Origin: an uncultured Clostridium sp.
GTDB taxonomy: Bacteria; Bacillota; Clostridia; Lachnospirales; Lachnospiraceae
Assembly (NCBI GenBank): GCA_945946715.1
Contig: CAMEWU010000049.1
Span: 1 to 12,735 of the forward strand
Direction: 5' to 3'
DNA: 12,735 nt
In this document: positions 1-6,597 of the stretch, piece after piece
How the letters are laid out: the number at the start of each line of letters is the position of its first letter
How positions within the stretch are numbered: the stretch's first letter is position 1
Notes under the pieces: generated by a model
Databases searched by the model: none
Seen by the model: only the letters and a program-made list of their open reading frames with translations
Told to the model about the DNA's origin: nothing
Translations under genes and position numbers: made by a program

Positions 1-1
1 A

Positions 2-622
2 TCAATCACCAATAAGAATCTTAAGAATTACCTGGATGCTCGACCGATTCATCATGATAAAGCAACAGGCAGGAAAAAGCCGGGTGTGATTACCGGACTT
101 GCATGGACACAGGCGGGCGGTGATATTCTCTTTATTGAATCTATGTTTACAAAAGGAGAAGGAAAAGTTATTATAACCGGACAACTGGGAGATGTGATGA
201 AAGAATCCGTTCAGATTGCAATTACTCTGGTAAAATCCATGTTTCCGAAATCAGAGAAACTGTTTCAGGAAAATGATTTGCATATTCATGTTCCGGCTGG
301 TGCAATACCTAAAGACGGTCCGTCAGCAGGAATCACACTGACAACAGCAATTGCTTCTTTAGTTACCGGAAAATCAGTAGACTCCCACTATGCCATGACA
401 GGAGAAGTTTCTTTGCAAGGTGGTGTTATGCCGATTGGAGGACTTCCGGAGAAATTACTGGCGGCAGTTCGGGCAGGAGTAAAGACAGTGTTTATACCAA
501 GTGATAACATGGAAGACCTTGCAGATGTTGCAGATGAAGTAAAATCATGTCTGAATATCATTCCGGTAAAAACCTGTGAAGATGTTTTGAAAGATTTACA
601 TTTGACAGAAGGAAATACTTGA
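2..622 (+). CDS. lon: Lon protease, C-terminal part (5' end outside the window)
   Basis: This is the last 206 residues of an ATP-dependent Lon protease of the LonA type, a cytoplasmic hexamer that degrades misfolded and regulatory proteins. The reading frame is open from base 2 with no start, so the AAA+ ATPase part lies upstream of the window. The first ~28 codons match the end of the AAA+ module, and the S16 peptidase domain begins at about base 86 (VITGLAWTQAGGD). The catalytic Ser is in PKDGPSAG (codon 323-325) and the catalytic Lys in GGLPEKLLAA (codon 452-454), so the dyad is intact. The gene stops at TGA 620-622, a normal Lon C-terminus. The GTG at 86 and later in-frame starts are internal codons, not true starts. 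A promoter for the next operon overlaps the stop codon. Identification is near certain; only the truncation by the window edge limits it. Confidence 0.96.
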   Translation, partial: SITNKNLKNYLDARPIHHDKATGRKKPGVITGLAWTQAGGDILFIESMFTKGEGKVIITGQLGDVMKESVQIAITLVKSMFPKSEKLFQENDLHIHVPAGAIPKDGPSAGITLTTAIASLVTGKSVDSHYAMTGEVSLQGGVMPIGGLPEKLLAAVRAGVKTVFIPSDNMEDLADVADEVKSCLNIIPVKTCEDVLKDLHLTEGNT

Positions 623-647
623 CAAATAAAAGGTATCATATTAAAAT
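619..647 (+). promoter_or_regulatory. Predicted sigma-A promoter for the ptsH operon or a leader RNA
   Basis: A perfect -35 hexamer TTGACA (619-624) is followed by a 17-base spacer and a -10 hexamer TAAAAT (642-647), which differs from consensus at one base. The -35 overlaps the lon stop codon. The expected transcription start is about 653-655. This would give a leader of about 215 bases before the HPr start, and that leader contains a strong terminator at 708-756. Seen: the hexamers and spacing. Inferred: activity, and that the target is ptsHI. Confidence 0.7.
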
Positions 648-671
648 AAATGTAGAATTTGATTGAATTAC

Positions 672-689
672 ATACTCCATTTGGGGTGT
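672..689 (+). promoter_or_regulatory. Small leader hairpin upstream of the terminator (possible switch element)
   Basis: Bases 672-678 can pair with 683-689 (7 pairs including two G-U) around a four-base loop. The right arm of this hairpin (GGGT at 684-687, AA at 690-691) could instead pair with TTACCC at 705-710, which holds the first bases of the terminator stem at 708-756. The hairpin and the alternative pairing are mutually exclusive. That is the layout of an antiterminator competing with a terminator. I recognise no known riboswitch or PTS antiterminator (RAT) consensus here. Structure predicted by eye only. Confidence 0.3.
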
Positions 690-707
690 AACATTGAGTT
701 GGCATTA

Positions 708-756
708 CCCGAGCATAATAAGAAACAGACATTTTCTTATTTTGTTCGGGTTTTTT
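708..756 (+). terminator. Strong intrinsic terminator after lon / in the ptsH leader
   Basis: CCCGA (708-712) pairs with TCGGG (746-750), continuing with wobble and Watson-Crick pairs at 713-715/743-745. After one mismatch, nine pairs follow (717-725 with 733-741) around a seven-base loop. A run of six T follows directly (751-756). This is a long, convincing Rho-independent terminator. It may simply end lon transcription, but a near-consensus promoter at 619-647 lies upstream of it. Transcripts from that promoter would therefore end as a ~100-base RNA or have to be antiterminated to reach ptsH. No comparably good promoter was found between 757 and 869. Confidence 0.85.
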
Positions 757-869
757 ATTTACACAAGAAAAAATCATAGTGGATTTTATCTTGTTAAAAA
801 TCACTCAAAGATGTATTCAATCACAAAAAACATACAAACTATTAAAAGATATGAAAGGAGAAAAAGAGT

Positions 870-1127
870 ATGGTAGCATTTAATTACACAATCACAGATG
901 AGGTAGGAATTCACGCACGTCCGGCAGGCTTGTTGGTACAGGAGGCAAAGAAGCATCCGGAGACAATTACAATTAAAATAGCTAAGGGGAGTGCAGATGC
1001 AAGAAAGCTTTTAGCAATTATGTCCTTAGGGGTAAAGCAGGGTGATGAGGTGACCGTGGAGGTCGATGGTGAGAACGAAGAAGAAACTGCAAAAATTCTT
1101 CAGGATTTCTTTGCTGCTAATTTGTAA
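870..1127 (+). CDS. ptsH: Phosphocarrier protein HPr
   Basis: HPr is the small cytoplasmic carrier that takes phosphate from Enzyme I and passes it to the EIIA domains of sugar-specific PTS permeases. The 85-residue length is typical. The phosphorylated histidine is His15 in the motif GIHARPAG. The start is supported by AAAGGAG at 854-860, nine bases before ATG. Unusually, the site that is Ser46 in Bacillus HPr (before the hydrophobic stretch ending in MSLG) is Lys46 here (codon 1005-1007, AAG). The form expected to be phosphorylated by HPr kinase/phosphorylase, which then partners CcpA, should not form on this protein. A second HPr or Crh-like paralogue elsewhere could serve that role. The next gene, ptsI, starts 34 bases downstream and is almost certainly co-transcribed. 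Confidence 0.97.
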   Translation: MVAFNYTITDEVGIHARPAGLLVQEAKKHPETITIKIAKGSADARKLLAIMSLGVKQGDEVTVEVDGENEEETAKILQDFFAANL

Positions 1128-1161
1128 TTTATGTGAACGTGTTTGAGGAAAGAAGGAGCTT

Positions 1162-2775
1162 ATGGAGAAGTATACAGGAAAGAAAGTATTTAATGGGGTT
1201 GCAATCGGTCCGGTATTATTCTATTCCAAAGAACAGGGACAGATTGTACGGCGGCATGTAGATGATGTAAATGCAGAATTAGCACGTTATGAAGAGGCAA
1301 AAGCAAAAGCAGTTGAACAGCTTGGCGAACTGTATGAAAAAGCAGTACAGGAAGTAGGCGAAGTCAATGCACAGATTTTTGAAGTACACAGCATGTTGTT
1401 GGAAGATGATGATTATAACGATTCCATTACGAATATGATTACCACACAGGAAGTGAATGCAGAATATGCAGTTGCCATGACCGGTGATCATTTTGCGGAA
1501 ATGTTTGCTAACATGGATGACGAATACTTCCAGGCACGTTCGGCAGATATTAAGGATATATCGGATCGGGTAGTGTCTATTCTGACCGGGAAAGGAAACA
1601 GTGGGGAGTTAGGCGAGGAACCTGTCATTATTGTTGCAGAAGATTTGGCACCAAGTGAAACCGTTAAGATGGATAAATCAAAGCTGTTAGCATTCGTGAC
1701 CCAGCTTGGCTCTACCAATTCCCATACTGCGATTCTGGCGAGAACCATGGGAATACCGGCATTGATTGGTATTGAGATTCAAAAGGAATGGGATGGTAAG
1801 CTGGCGATTGTAGATGGAAAAGAAGGAATTCTTTATATTGACCCGGATGAAACCACAATTATGGAATATCGGAAGCGGAAAAAAGAGGAAGAAGAACGGA
1901 ATGAGTTGTATCAGACATTAAAAGGAAAAGAAACCGTAACTCAGTCTGGTCAAAAAGTACATTTGTATGCCAATATTGGCAATGTAGCCGACCTTGCGAC
2001 GGTTCTCATGAATGATGCAGAGGGAATTGGTTTATTCCGTAGTGAGTTCTTATATCTGGAATCTAAGGATTATCCTACAGAGGAGGAACAGTTTCAGGTA
2101 TATAAGCGGGTAGCAGAAACTATGGCCGGCAAGAAAGTTATTATTCGTACTCTGGATATTGGTGCTGATAAACAGGTAGACTATTTTGGCTTAGAGAAAG
2201 AGGATAATCCGGCATTAGGCTTCCGTGCGATTCGTATTTGTCTGTCCAGACCGGAGGTATTTAAGACACAGCTTCGGGCATTGTTCCGGGCAAGTGCTTT
2301 TGGAAATATTGCCATTATGTATCCGATGATTACTTCGGTAGAGGAAGTACGTCAGATTAAGGAAATCTCCGCGTCAATCAAGGCAGAATTACAGGAAGCA
2401 GGAATTCCGATTGGTGAAGTAGAAGAAGGAATCATGATTGAGACACCGGCAGCAGCAATCATCAGTGATTTGCTGGCAAAAGAAGTGGACTTCTTTAGTA
2501 TTGGAACCAATGACCTGACCCAGTATACATTGGCAATTGACCGTCAGAATCCGCGATTAGACCCATTTTACAATGCACATCATGAAGCAATTCTGCGATT
2601 GATTCGTATGGTGGCGAAGAATGCACATGAGGCTGGTATATGGGCAGGAATCTGCGGGGAACTGGGAGCAGATATGGAATTGACAGAAACCTTCTTGGAA
2701 ATGGGAATTGATGAATTATCGGTTTCTCCGGGTTGCGTTCTTCCAATCCGTAAAATTATTCGGGATGTGAAATAA
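1162..2775 (+). CDS. ptsI: PTS Enzyme I (phosphoenolpyruvate-protein phosphotransferase)
   Basis: Enzyme I transfers phosphate from phosphoenolpyruvate to HPr in the first, sugar-independent step of the PTS. The 537-residue product has the N-terminal HPr-binding/phosphohistidine region with the active His188 in GSTNSHTAILAR. The PEP-binding TIM barrel follows, with FRSEFLY (~292), IRTLDIGADK (~328), GFRAIRI (~353), MYPMI (~386), GIMIETP (~423), FSIGTNDLTQY (~445) and the acid Cys498 in GICGE. The typical Enzyme I is about 570-575 residues. This one stops shortly after the PIRKIIR motif, so it lacks most of the usual ~35-residue C-terminal tail, although all catalytic motifs are present. The putative RBS (AAGGAG, 1153-1158) is only three bases from ATG, which is short, but no other in-frame start fits the conserved N-terminus. 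The stop overlaps the start of the HAD gene by one base. Confidence 0.97.
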   Translation: MEKYTGKKVFNGVAIGPVLFYSKEQGQIVRRHVDDVNAELARYEEAKAKAVEQLGELYEKAVQEVGEVNAQIFEVHSMLLEDDDYNDSITNMITTQEVNAEYAVAMTGDHFAEMFANMDDEYFQARSADIKDISDRVVSILTGKGNSGELGEEPVIIVAEDLAPSETVKMDKSKLLAFVTQLGSTNSHTAILARTMGIPALIGIEIQKEWDGKLAIVDGKEGILYIDPDETTIMEYRKRKKEEEERNELYQTLKGKETVTQSGQKVHLYANIGNVADLATVLMNDAEGIGLFRSEFLYLESKDYPTEEEQFQVYKRVAETMAGKKVIIRTLDIGADKQVDYFGLEKEDNPALGFRAIRICLSRPEVFKTQLRALFRASAFGNIAIMYPMITSVEEVRQIKEISASIKAELQEAGIPIGEVEEGIMIETPAAAIISDLLAKEVDFFSIGTNDLTQYTLAIDRQNPRLDPFYNAHHEAILRLIRMVAKNAHEAGIWAGICGELGADMELTETFLEMGIDELSVSPGCVLPIRKIIRDVK

Positions 2776-3590
2776 TGAGTAAATTGATTTTTTTTGATAT
2801 TGATGGAACTTTAGTGGACTTTTCCATGCATATACCGGAAAGTACCGTAGAAGCATTAAAACTGGTTCGTGCAAATGGACATAAGATTGCCATTTGCACG
2901 GGCAGACCTTATACCAACATTTATCCCTTTTTATTGGATATGAATTTTGATGGAGTGGTAGCTTCTGCCGGTGCGTATATCACCTGTGGAACGGAAGTGA
3001 TTTATCATAGTGTACTGGAAGTGGAACAGTTGGAAAAACTGGCTGTGATACTTCGCCGGCATGGGGCAGCTTATTTCCTACAGGGATATCCGGGACGGTT
3101 TCTGAATCAGAAAAATGAAGAGAAGATGTATCAGGTATTATCTGGCGGAAAAAGTGCAGATGAACTGCGAAAGGGAATGACGATATGTGAAGCACCGGAA
3201 CATATAGCGAATCTGGAGTGTGGTGTGTACTTTCAGGCAGACTTGGCAGTAGAAGAGTTGCAGGAAGAGTTGGATAAAGCAACCAATGGGTATTTCCGGT
3301 TAACCGGCTGCAGTTTTGGAAAGGATATTACTTATTCCGGTGAAATTACGAAAAAGGGTGTGAATAAAGCCACAGGTATGCAACGACTGCTGGAAGCCAT
3401 GGGCATGACAAGGCAGGATTCCGTAGCATTTGGAGACGGTTCCAATGATTTTGAAATGATAACATTTGCCAATCAGGGAGTTGTTATGGGCAATGGTCTG
3501 GATACCTTAAAAGAAGTGGCTGATTTTGTAACCACAGATATCAATGAAGATGGTATCCGGAATGGATTAAAACATCTGAAACTGATATAA
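2775..3590 (+). CDS. Cof-type HAD-IIB family sugar/nucleotide phosphatase
   Basis: A 271-residue soluble HAD-superfamily hydrolase of the Cof/IIB subfamily, which dephosphorylates sugar phosphates, flavin or pyridoxal phosphates by an aspartyl-phosphate mechanism. Motif I is DIDGT (nucleophile Asp8, acid/base Asp10), motif II is CTGRP (Thr42), motif III is the Lys193/Lys194 pair before GVNKATG, and motif IV is GDGSNDFEM (Asp221, Asp225). The IIB cap lies between motifs II and III. The ATG overlaps the ptsI stop (TAATG) and there is no clear ribosome binding site of its own, so translation is probably coupled to ptsI. This placement suggests a link with sugar-phosphate homeostasis, but the substrate cannot be read from sequence. 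It is the last gene of the unit and a terminator follows. Confidence 0.9.
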   Translation: MSKLIFFDIDGTLVDFSMHIPESTVEALKLVRANGHKIAICTGRPYTNIYPFLLDMNFDGVVASAGAYITCGTEVIYHSVLEVEQLEKLAVILRRHGAAYFLQGYPGRFLNQKNEEKMYQVLSGGKSADELRKGMTICEAPEHIANLECGVYFQADLAVEELQEELDKATNGYFRLTGCSFGKDITYSGEITKKGVNKATGMQRLLEAMGMTRQDSVAFGDGSNDFEMITFANQGVVMGNGLDTLKEVADFVTTDINEDGIRNGLKHLKLI

Positions 3591-3626
3591 AAGGAATCGG
3601 GTATAACAAAATAAATCCTAAGTAAT

Positions 3627-3662
3627 AAGGCGTTTTCTTAAAAATGAAGAGAGCGTCTTTTT
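3627..3662 (+). terminator. Intrinsic terminator of the ptsH-ptsI-HAD operon
   Basis: A 13-pair stem (3627-3639 with 3647-3659, three G-U pairs) closes a seven-base A-rich loop and runs into five T at 3658-3662. It lies 36 bases after the HAD stop codon and ends the PTS operon. Confidence 0.75.
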
Positions 3663-3677
3663 GTTATGTATGACTTG

Positions 3678-3686
3678 TGTTATACT
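3678..3686 (+). promoter_or_regulatory. Predicted extended -10 promoter for the GTPase-NYN gene
   Basis: TGT followed by TATACT (3681-3686) forms an extended -10 element about 35 bases before the ATG at 3721. The T-rich region at 3658-3666 offers only a poor -35. The promoter abuts the terminator of the previous operon, which supports independent transcription of the GTPase gene. Activity is inferred. Confidence 0.45.
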
Positions 3687-3720
3687 TTTGTTATTGAATA
3701 ATGAAACGGAAGAAGAAATC

Positions 3721-6444
3721 ATGAATCAACATCTTGTACTTGGCATCTTAGCTCATGTAGATGCCGGAAAAACAACTTTATCGGAAGGGTTACTGTATCA
3801 GACAGGAAGTATTCGAACCTTAGGCAGAGTGGATCACAAGGATGCATTCTTAGATACCTATGCCATGGAACGGGCAAGGGGAATCACTATTTTTTCCAAA
3901 CAGGCAGAGCTTACGATTGGAGACTTTCCGGTCACGCTTTTGGATACTCCGGGTCATGTGGATTTTTCGGCTGAAATGGAACGCACCCTGCAAGTGCTGG
4001 ATTATGCCATTCTGGTGATTAATGGAGCAGATGGTGTACAGGGGCATACCAGAACATTATGGAAATTATTAAAGCAGTATGAGATACCGGTATTTCTGTT
4101 TGTGAATAAGATGGACCAGGCTGGAACCAATCATGATGATTTATTAGCAGAACTACAGGACGTGTTGTCGGATAGTTGTCTGGACTTTTCTTATTATATG
4201 AAAAATGAAATAGATATGGATGTATTTTTTGATGCACTCGCTATGTGCGATGAAGCTATGATGGAAGCATATTTAGAATCAGGTGGTATCCCGGATTCAT
4301 TGATTCAGAAAGCGATTCGGCAGAGAAAGGTATTTCCTTGCTTCTTTGGTTCAGCATTGAAGATGGAGGGTGTAGACGAACTGATACAGGGGATTGGTAT
4401 CTATGCGACACCGCCCCAATACGGGGAAGAATTGGGAGCCAGAGTTTATAAGATTTCCAGGGACTCTCAGGGAAATCGACTGACACATATGAAAATTACC
4501 GGTGGAACCTTGAAGGTAAAGGCACTCTTACGGCATAAAGAAAACGCATATCATCAGGAAAGTCCGGAAGAGAAGGTGAATCAAATCCGTATGTATTCCG
4601 GCGACCGTTTTCAAGTAGTATCGGAAGTGGAAGCAGGTATGATTTGTGCTGTGACCGGTTTGGAGGAGAGCTATTGTGGGGAAGGCTTCGGAGTAGAAAC
4701 GGATGCCCAACTGCCATTACTAGAGCCGGTTTTAAGCTATCAGTTGCTGTTGCCGAAGGATTGTGATGTACATCAGGCATGGAAAGAGTTGCAACAGTTG
4801 GAGGAGGAGAATCCGTTGTTGCAAATGAGCTGGCAGGAACAGAGTGGAGAAATTCATGTACAGGTCATGGGCGAGGTGGAACTGGACATTTTAAAAACTA
4901 TGATTTTGGAGCGATTTGGACTGGAAGTTTCTTTTGGAGAAGGGAGTCTGGTTTATAAAGAAACCATAGAAGCACCGGTGGAAGGAGTTGGACATTTTGA
5001 ACCTCTGCGGCACTATGCAGAGGTACATTTGTTACTGGAACCCGGAGAACCGGGCAGTGGCTTGCAGTTTGAGACTGATTGCAGTGAAGATATGTTAAGC
5101 CGGAACTGGCAGAGATTGATTTTAACCCATTTAAAAGAACGAAAACATCCGGGTGTCCTGACAGGCTCCGAGATTACGGATATGAAAATTATCTTGATAG
5201 CAGGGAAAGCACACATCAAGCATACCGAGGGTGGTGATTTTCGGCAGGCAACCTATCGGGCAGTCCGCCAGGGACTTCGGAAAGCGAAATCTATCTTGCT
5301 GGAACCTTATTATGAGTTCCGTCTGGAAGTGCCAATGGAAAACGCAGGTCGGGCATTAGCGGATATCCAGAAAATGAACGGAACCTTTGATTTGCCTGTG
5401 ACAGAGGGGGATATGTCGGTGATTACCGGAACGGCTCCGGTAGCAACTATGTCCGGATATCAGACAGAGTTAAATGCATATACTCACGGGCAGGGGAAAC
5501 TATTCTGTTCCTTAAAGGGCTATATACCATGCCATAATACAGAAGAAATTCTGGAGAATTGTCCGTATAATCCGGAGGAAGATACAGAGAATCCAACGGG
5601 TTCTGTGTTCTGTGCCCATGGAGCAGGATTTCTTGTCCCTTGGAACGAGGTGGAGGATTACATGCATGTTGAATCCGGTCTGCATATACAGGAAGAAAAG
5701 GAAGAGGATGGATTTGTGGAAAAACAGAGGGGAAGAAAGACTACATTTGTTTCAGCGACAGTAGCCGATGAAGATGAATTAGAGGCCATTTTCCAGAGGA
5801 CTTATGGAAGCAGTTTGCGTAGGCCTTATGAGAACCGGTACAATTATTCTGACCGGGGTGCCGATGAAGGAAGAATGCAAAACCACACTACTGAAAAGTC
5901 AGTAGCAGAGAATTCCCCTTCTGTAAAGAAGCAGACAGCAGTTTTCGGAAAAAGGGAGCAATATCTATTAGTAGACGGATACAATATTGTATTTGCATGG
6001 GAAGAGTTAAACGAATTATCAAAAGTGAATTTACAGGCAGCAAGACAGAAGTTAATGGATATTCTTTGTAATTATCAGGGATACCGACAGATGCAGGTTA
6101 TCTTAGTATTTGATGGGTATAAGGTGCCTGGAAACATAGGAGAAATGACAGATTATCACAATATCCATGTGGTTTATACCAAAGAAGCAGAGACGGCTGA
6201 CCAATATATTGAGAAATTAGTTCATCAGATGAATAAGGGATATGATGTTACGGTTGCAACTTCCGATGGTCTGGAACAGCTGATTATCTGGGGAGCCGGT
6301 GCCAGACGGTTATCTGCCAGGGGACTGAAGGAGGAGATTGAACAGGCAGAAGAAGAGATGCGGGAACGCTTTTTGAATGTCCCGGAACAGAAGAATTGCG
6401 TATTTCAAGAAGTACTTTCAAAAGAAAAAATGAAGGAAGGTTAG
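3721..6444 (+). CDS. TetM/EF-G-like translational GTPase fused to a C-terminal NYN (YacP/Rae1-like) nuclease domain
   Basis: A 907-residue fusion. Residues 1-235 are a translational GTPase G domain with all five motifs: AHVDAGKT (11-18), ARGITI (52-57), DTPGH (75-79), NKMD (129-132) and GSAL (210-213). EF-G/TetM-like domains II-V follow (~236-605), including GGDFRQATYRAV (504-515), ILLEPYYEFRLEVP (~525-538) and LKGY (~598-601), as in Tet ribosomal-protection proteins. After a tail and a charged linker (~656-745) comes a NYN domain (~746-880) with LLVDGYN (Asp752), LVFDGY (Asp798), ETADQYIE (Asp827) and ATSDGLEQ (Asp849), resembling YacP/Rae1. Bacillus Rae1 is known to cut mRNA in the ribosomal A site. 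Inference: the GTPase half delivers the nuclease to ribosomes. The domain IV loop that in Tet(M) displaces tetracycline (YYSPVST region) is HIKHTEGG here, so tetracycline resistance should not be assumed. The start is ATG 3721, with GGAAG at 3708-3712; the frame runs back to TTG 3661, but those codons have no counterpart in the family. Confidence 0.88.
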   Translation: MNQHLVLGILAHVDAGKTTLSEGLLYQTGSIRTLGRVDHKDAFLDTYAMERARGITIFSKQAELTIGDFPVTLLDTPGHVDFSAEMERTLQVLDYAILVINGADGVQGHTRTLWKLLKQYEIPVFLFVNKMDQAGTNHDDLLAELQDVLSDSCLDFSYYMKNEIDMDVFFDALAMCDEAMMEAYLESGGIPDSLIQKAIRQRKVFPCFFGSALKMEGVDELIQGIGIYATPPQYGEELGARVYKISRDSQGNRLTHMKITGGTLKVKALLRHKENAYHQESPEEKVNQIRMYSGDRFQVVSEVEAGMICAVTGLEESYCGEGFGVETDAQLPLLEPVLSYQLLLPKDCDVHQAWKELQQLEEENPLLQMSWQEQSGEIHVQVMGEVELDILKTMILERFGLEVSFGEGSLVYKETIEAPVEGVGHFEPLRHYAEVHLLLEPGEPGSGLQFETDCSEDMLSRNWQRLILTHLKERKHPGVLTGSEITDMKIILIAGKAHIKHTEGGDFRQATYRAVRQGLRKAKSILLEPYYEFRLEVPMENAGRALADIQKMNGTFDLPVTEGDMSVITGTAPVATMSGYQTELNAYTHGQGKLFCSLKGYIPCHNTEEILENCPYNPEEDTENPTGSVFCAHGAGFLVPWNEVEDYMHVESGLHIQEEKEEDGFVEKQRGRKTTFVSATVADEDELEAIFQRTYGSSLRRPYENRYNYSDRGADEGRMQNHTTEKSVAENSPSVKKQTAVFGKREQYLLVDGYNIVFAWEELNELSKVNLQAARQKLMDILCNYQGYRQMQVILVFDGYKVPGNIGEMTDYHNIHVVYTKEAETADQYIEKLVHQMNKGYDVTVATSDGLEQLIIWGAGARRLSARGLKEEIEQAEEEMRERFLNVPEQKNCVFQEVLSKEKMKEG

Positions 6445-6445
6445 G

Positions 6446-6495
6446 ATTCCCGTAAGAATTAAGTCATAGAAGATTCAGAAGAACGCAACGGGAAT
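6446..6495. repeat. Inverted repeat upstream of the vanG-type gene
   Basis: ATTCCCGT (6446-6453) is the exact reverse complement of ACGGGAAT (6488-6495), with 34 bases between the arms. The right arm lies 12 bases upstream of the extended -10 at 6508-6516, about where an activator or repressor could bind. It could also be a weak RNA stem after the GTPase gene. Function unknown. Confidence 0.35.
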
Positions 6496-6507
6496 GACAG
6501 TTCTCTT

Positions 6508-6516
6508 TGCTATAAT
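6508..6516 (+). promoter_or_regulatory. Extended -10 promoter for the vanG-vanT unit
   Basis: TGC directly precedes a perfect TATAAT (6511-6516). No recognisable -35 is present at the right distance, so the promoter may rely on the extended -10 or on an activator. The expected start near 6522-6524 lies inside the left arm of the terminator at 6518-6549. RNA starting there would lack most of that arm and would not terminate. The leader to the vanG ATG would be about 75 bases. Confidence 0.55.
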
Positions 6517-6517
6517 T

Positions 6518-6554
6518 AGACCAGATTTTCGAGGAAGAAAGTCTGGTCTTTTTA
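6518..6554 (+). terminator. Intrinsic terminator after the GTPase-NYN gene
   Basis: AGACCAGA (6518-6525) pairs perfectly with TCTGGTCT (6542-6549), with further TTT/AAA pairing inside, followed by a run of T (6549-6553). It ends transcription coming from the GTPase-NYN gene. Confidence 0.85.
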
Positions 6555-6597
6555 TTTTATATGAATAAGAAAATTCCGAAAATGGAGGGTCAAAACT

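Noticed and set aside
388..804. 138-residue minus-strand frame
   Set aside because: It is antisense to the conserved Lon protease domain and crosses the terminator; a shadow frame.
694..876. 60-residue plus-strand frame between lon and ptsH
   Set aside because: It runs through the terminator hairpin, has no ribosome binding site and no recognisable protein character, and overlaps the ptsH start.
3661..3720. N-terminal extension of the GTPase to a TTG start (20 extra residues)
   Set aside because: It begins in the T run of the preceding terminator and upstream of the predicted promoter start, and has no family counterpart. ATG 3721 gives the standard N-terminus just before the G1 motif.
3721..6444. 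Tetracycline resistance gene tet(M)/tet(W)
   Set aside because: The domain IV loop differs, a nuclease domain is fused, and there is no mobile-element or tet leader-peptide context.
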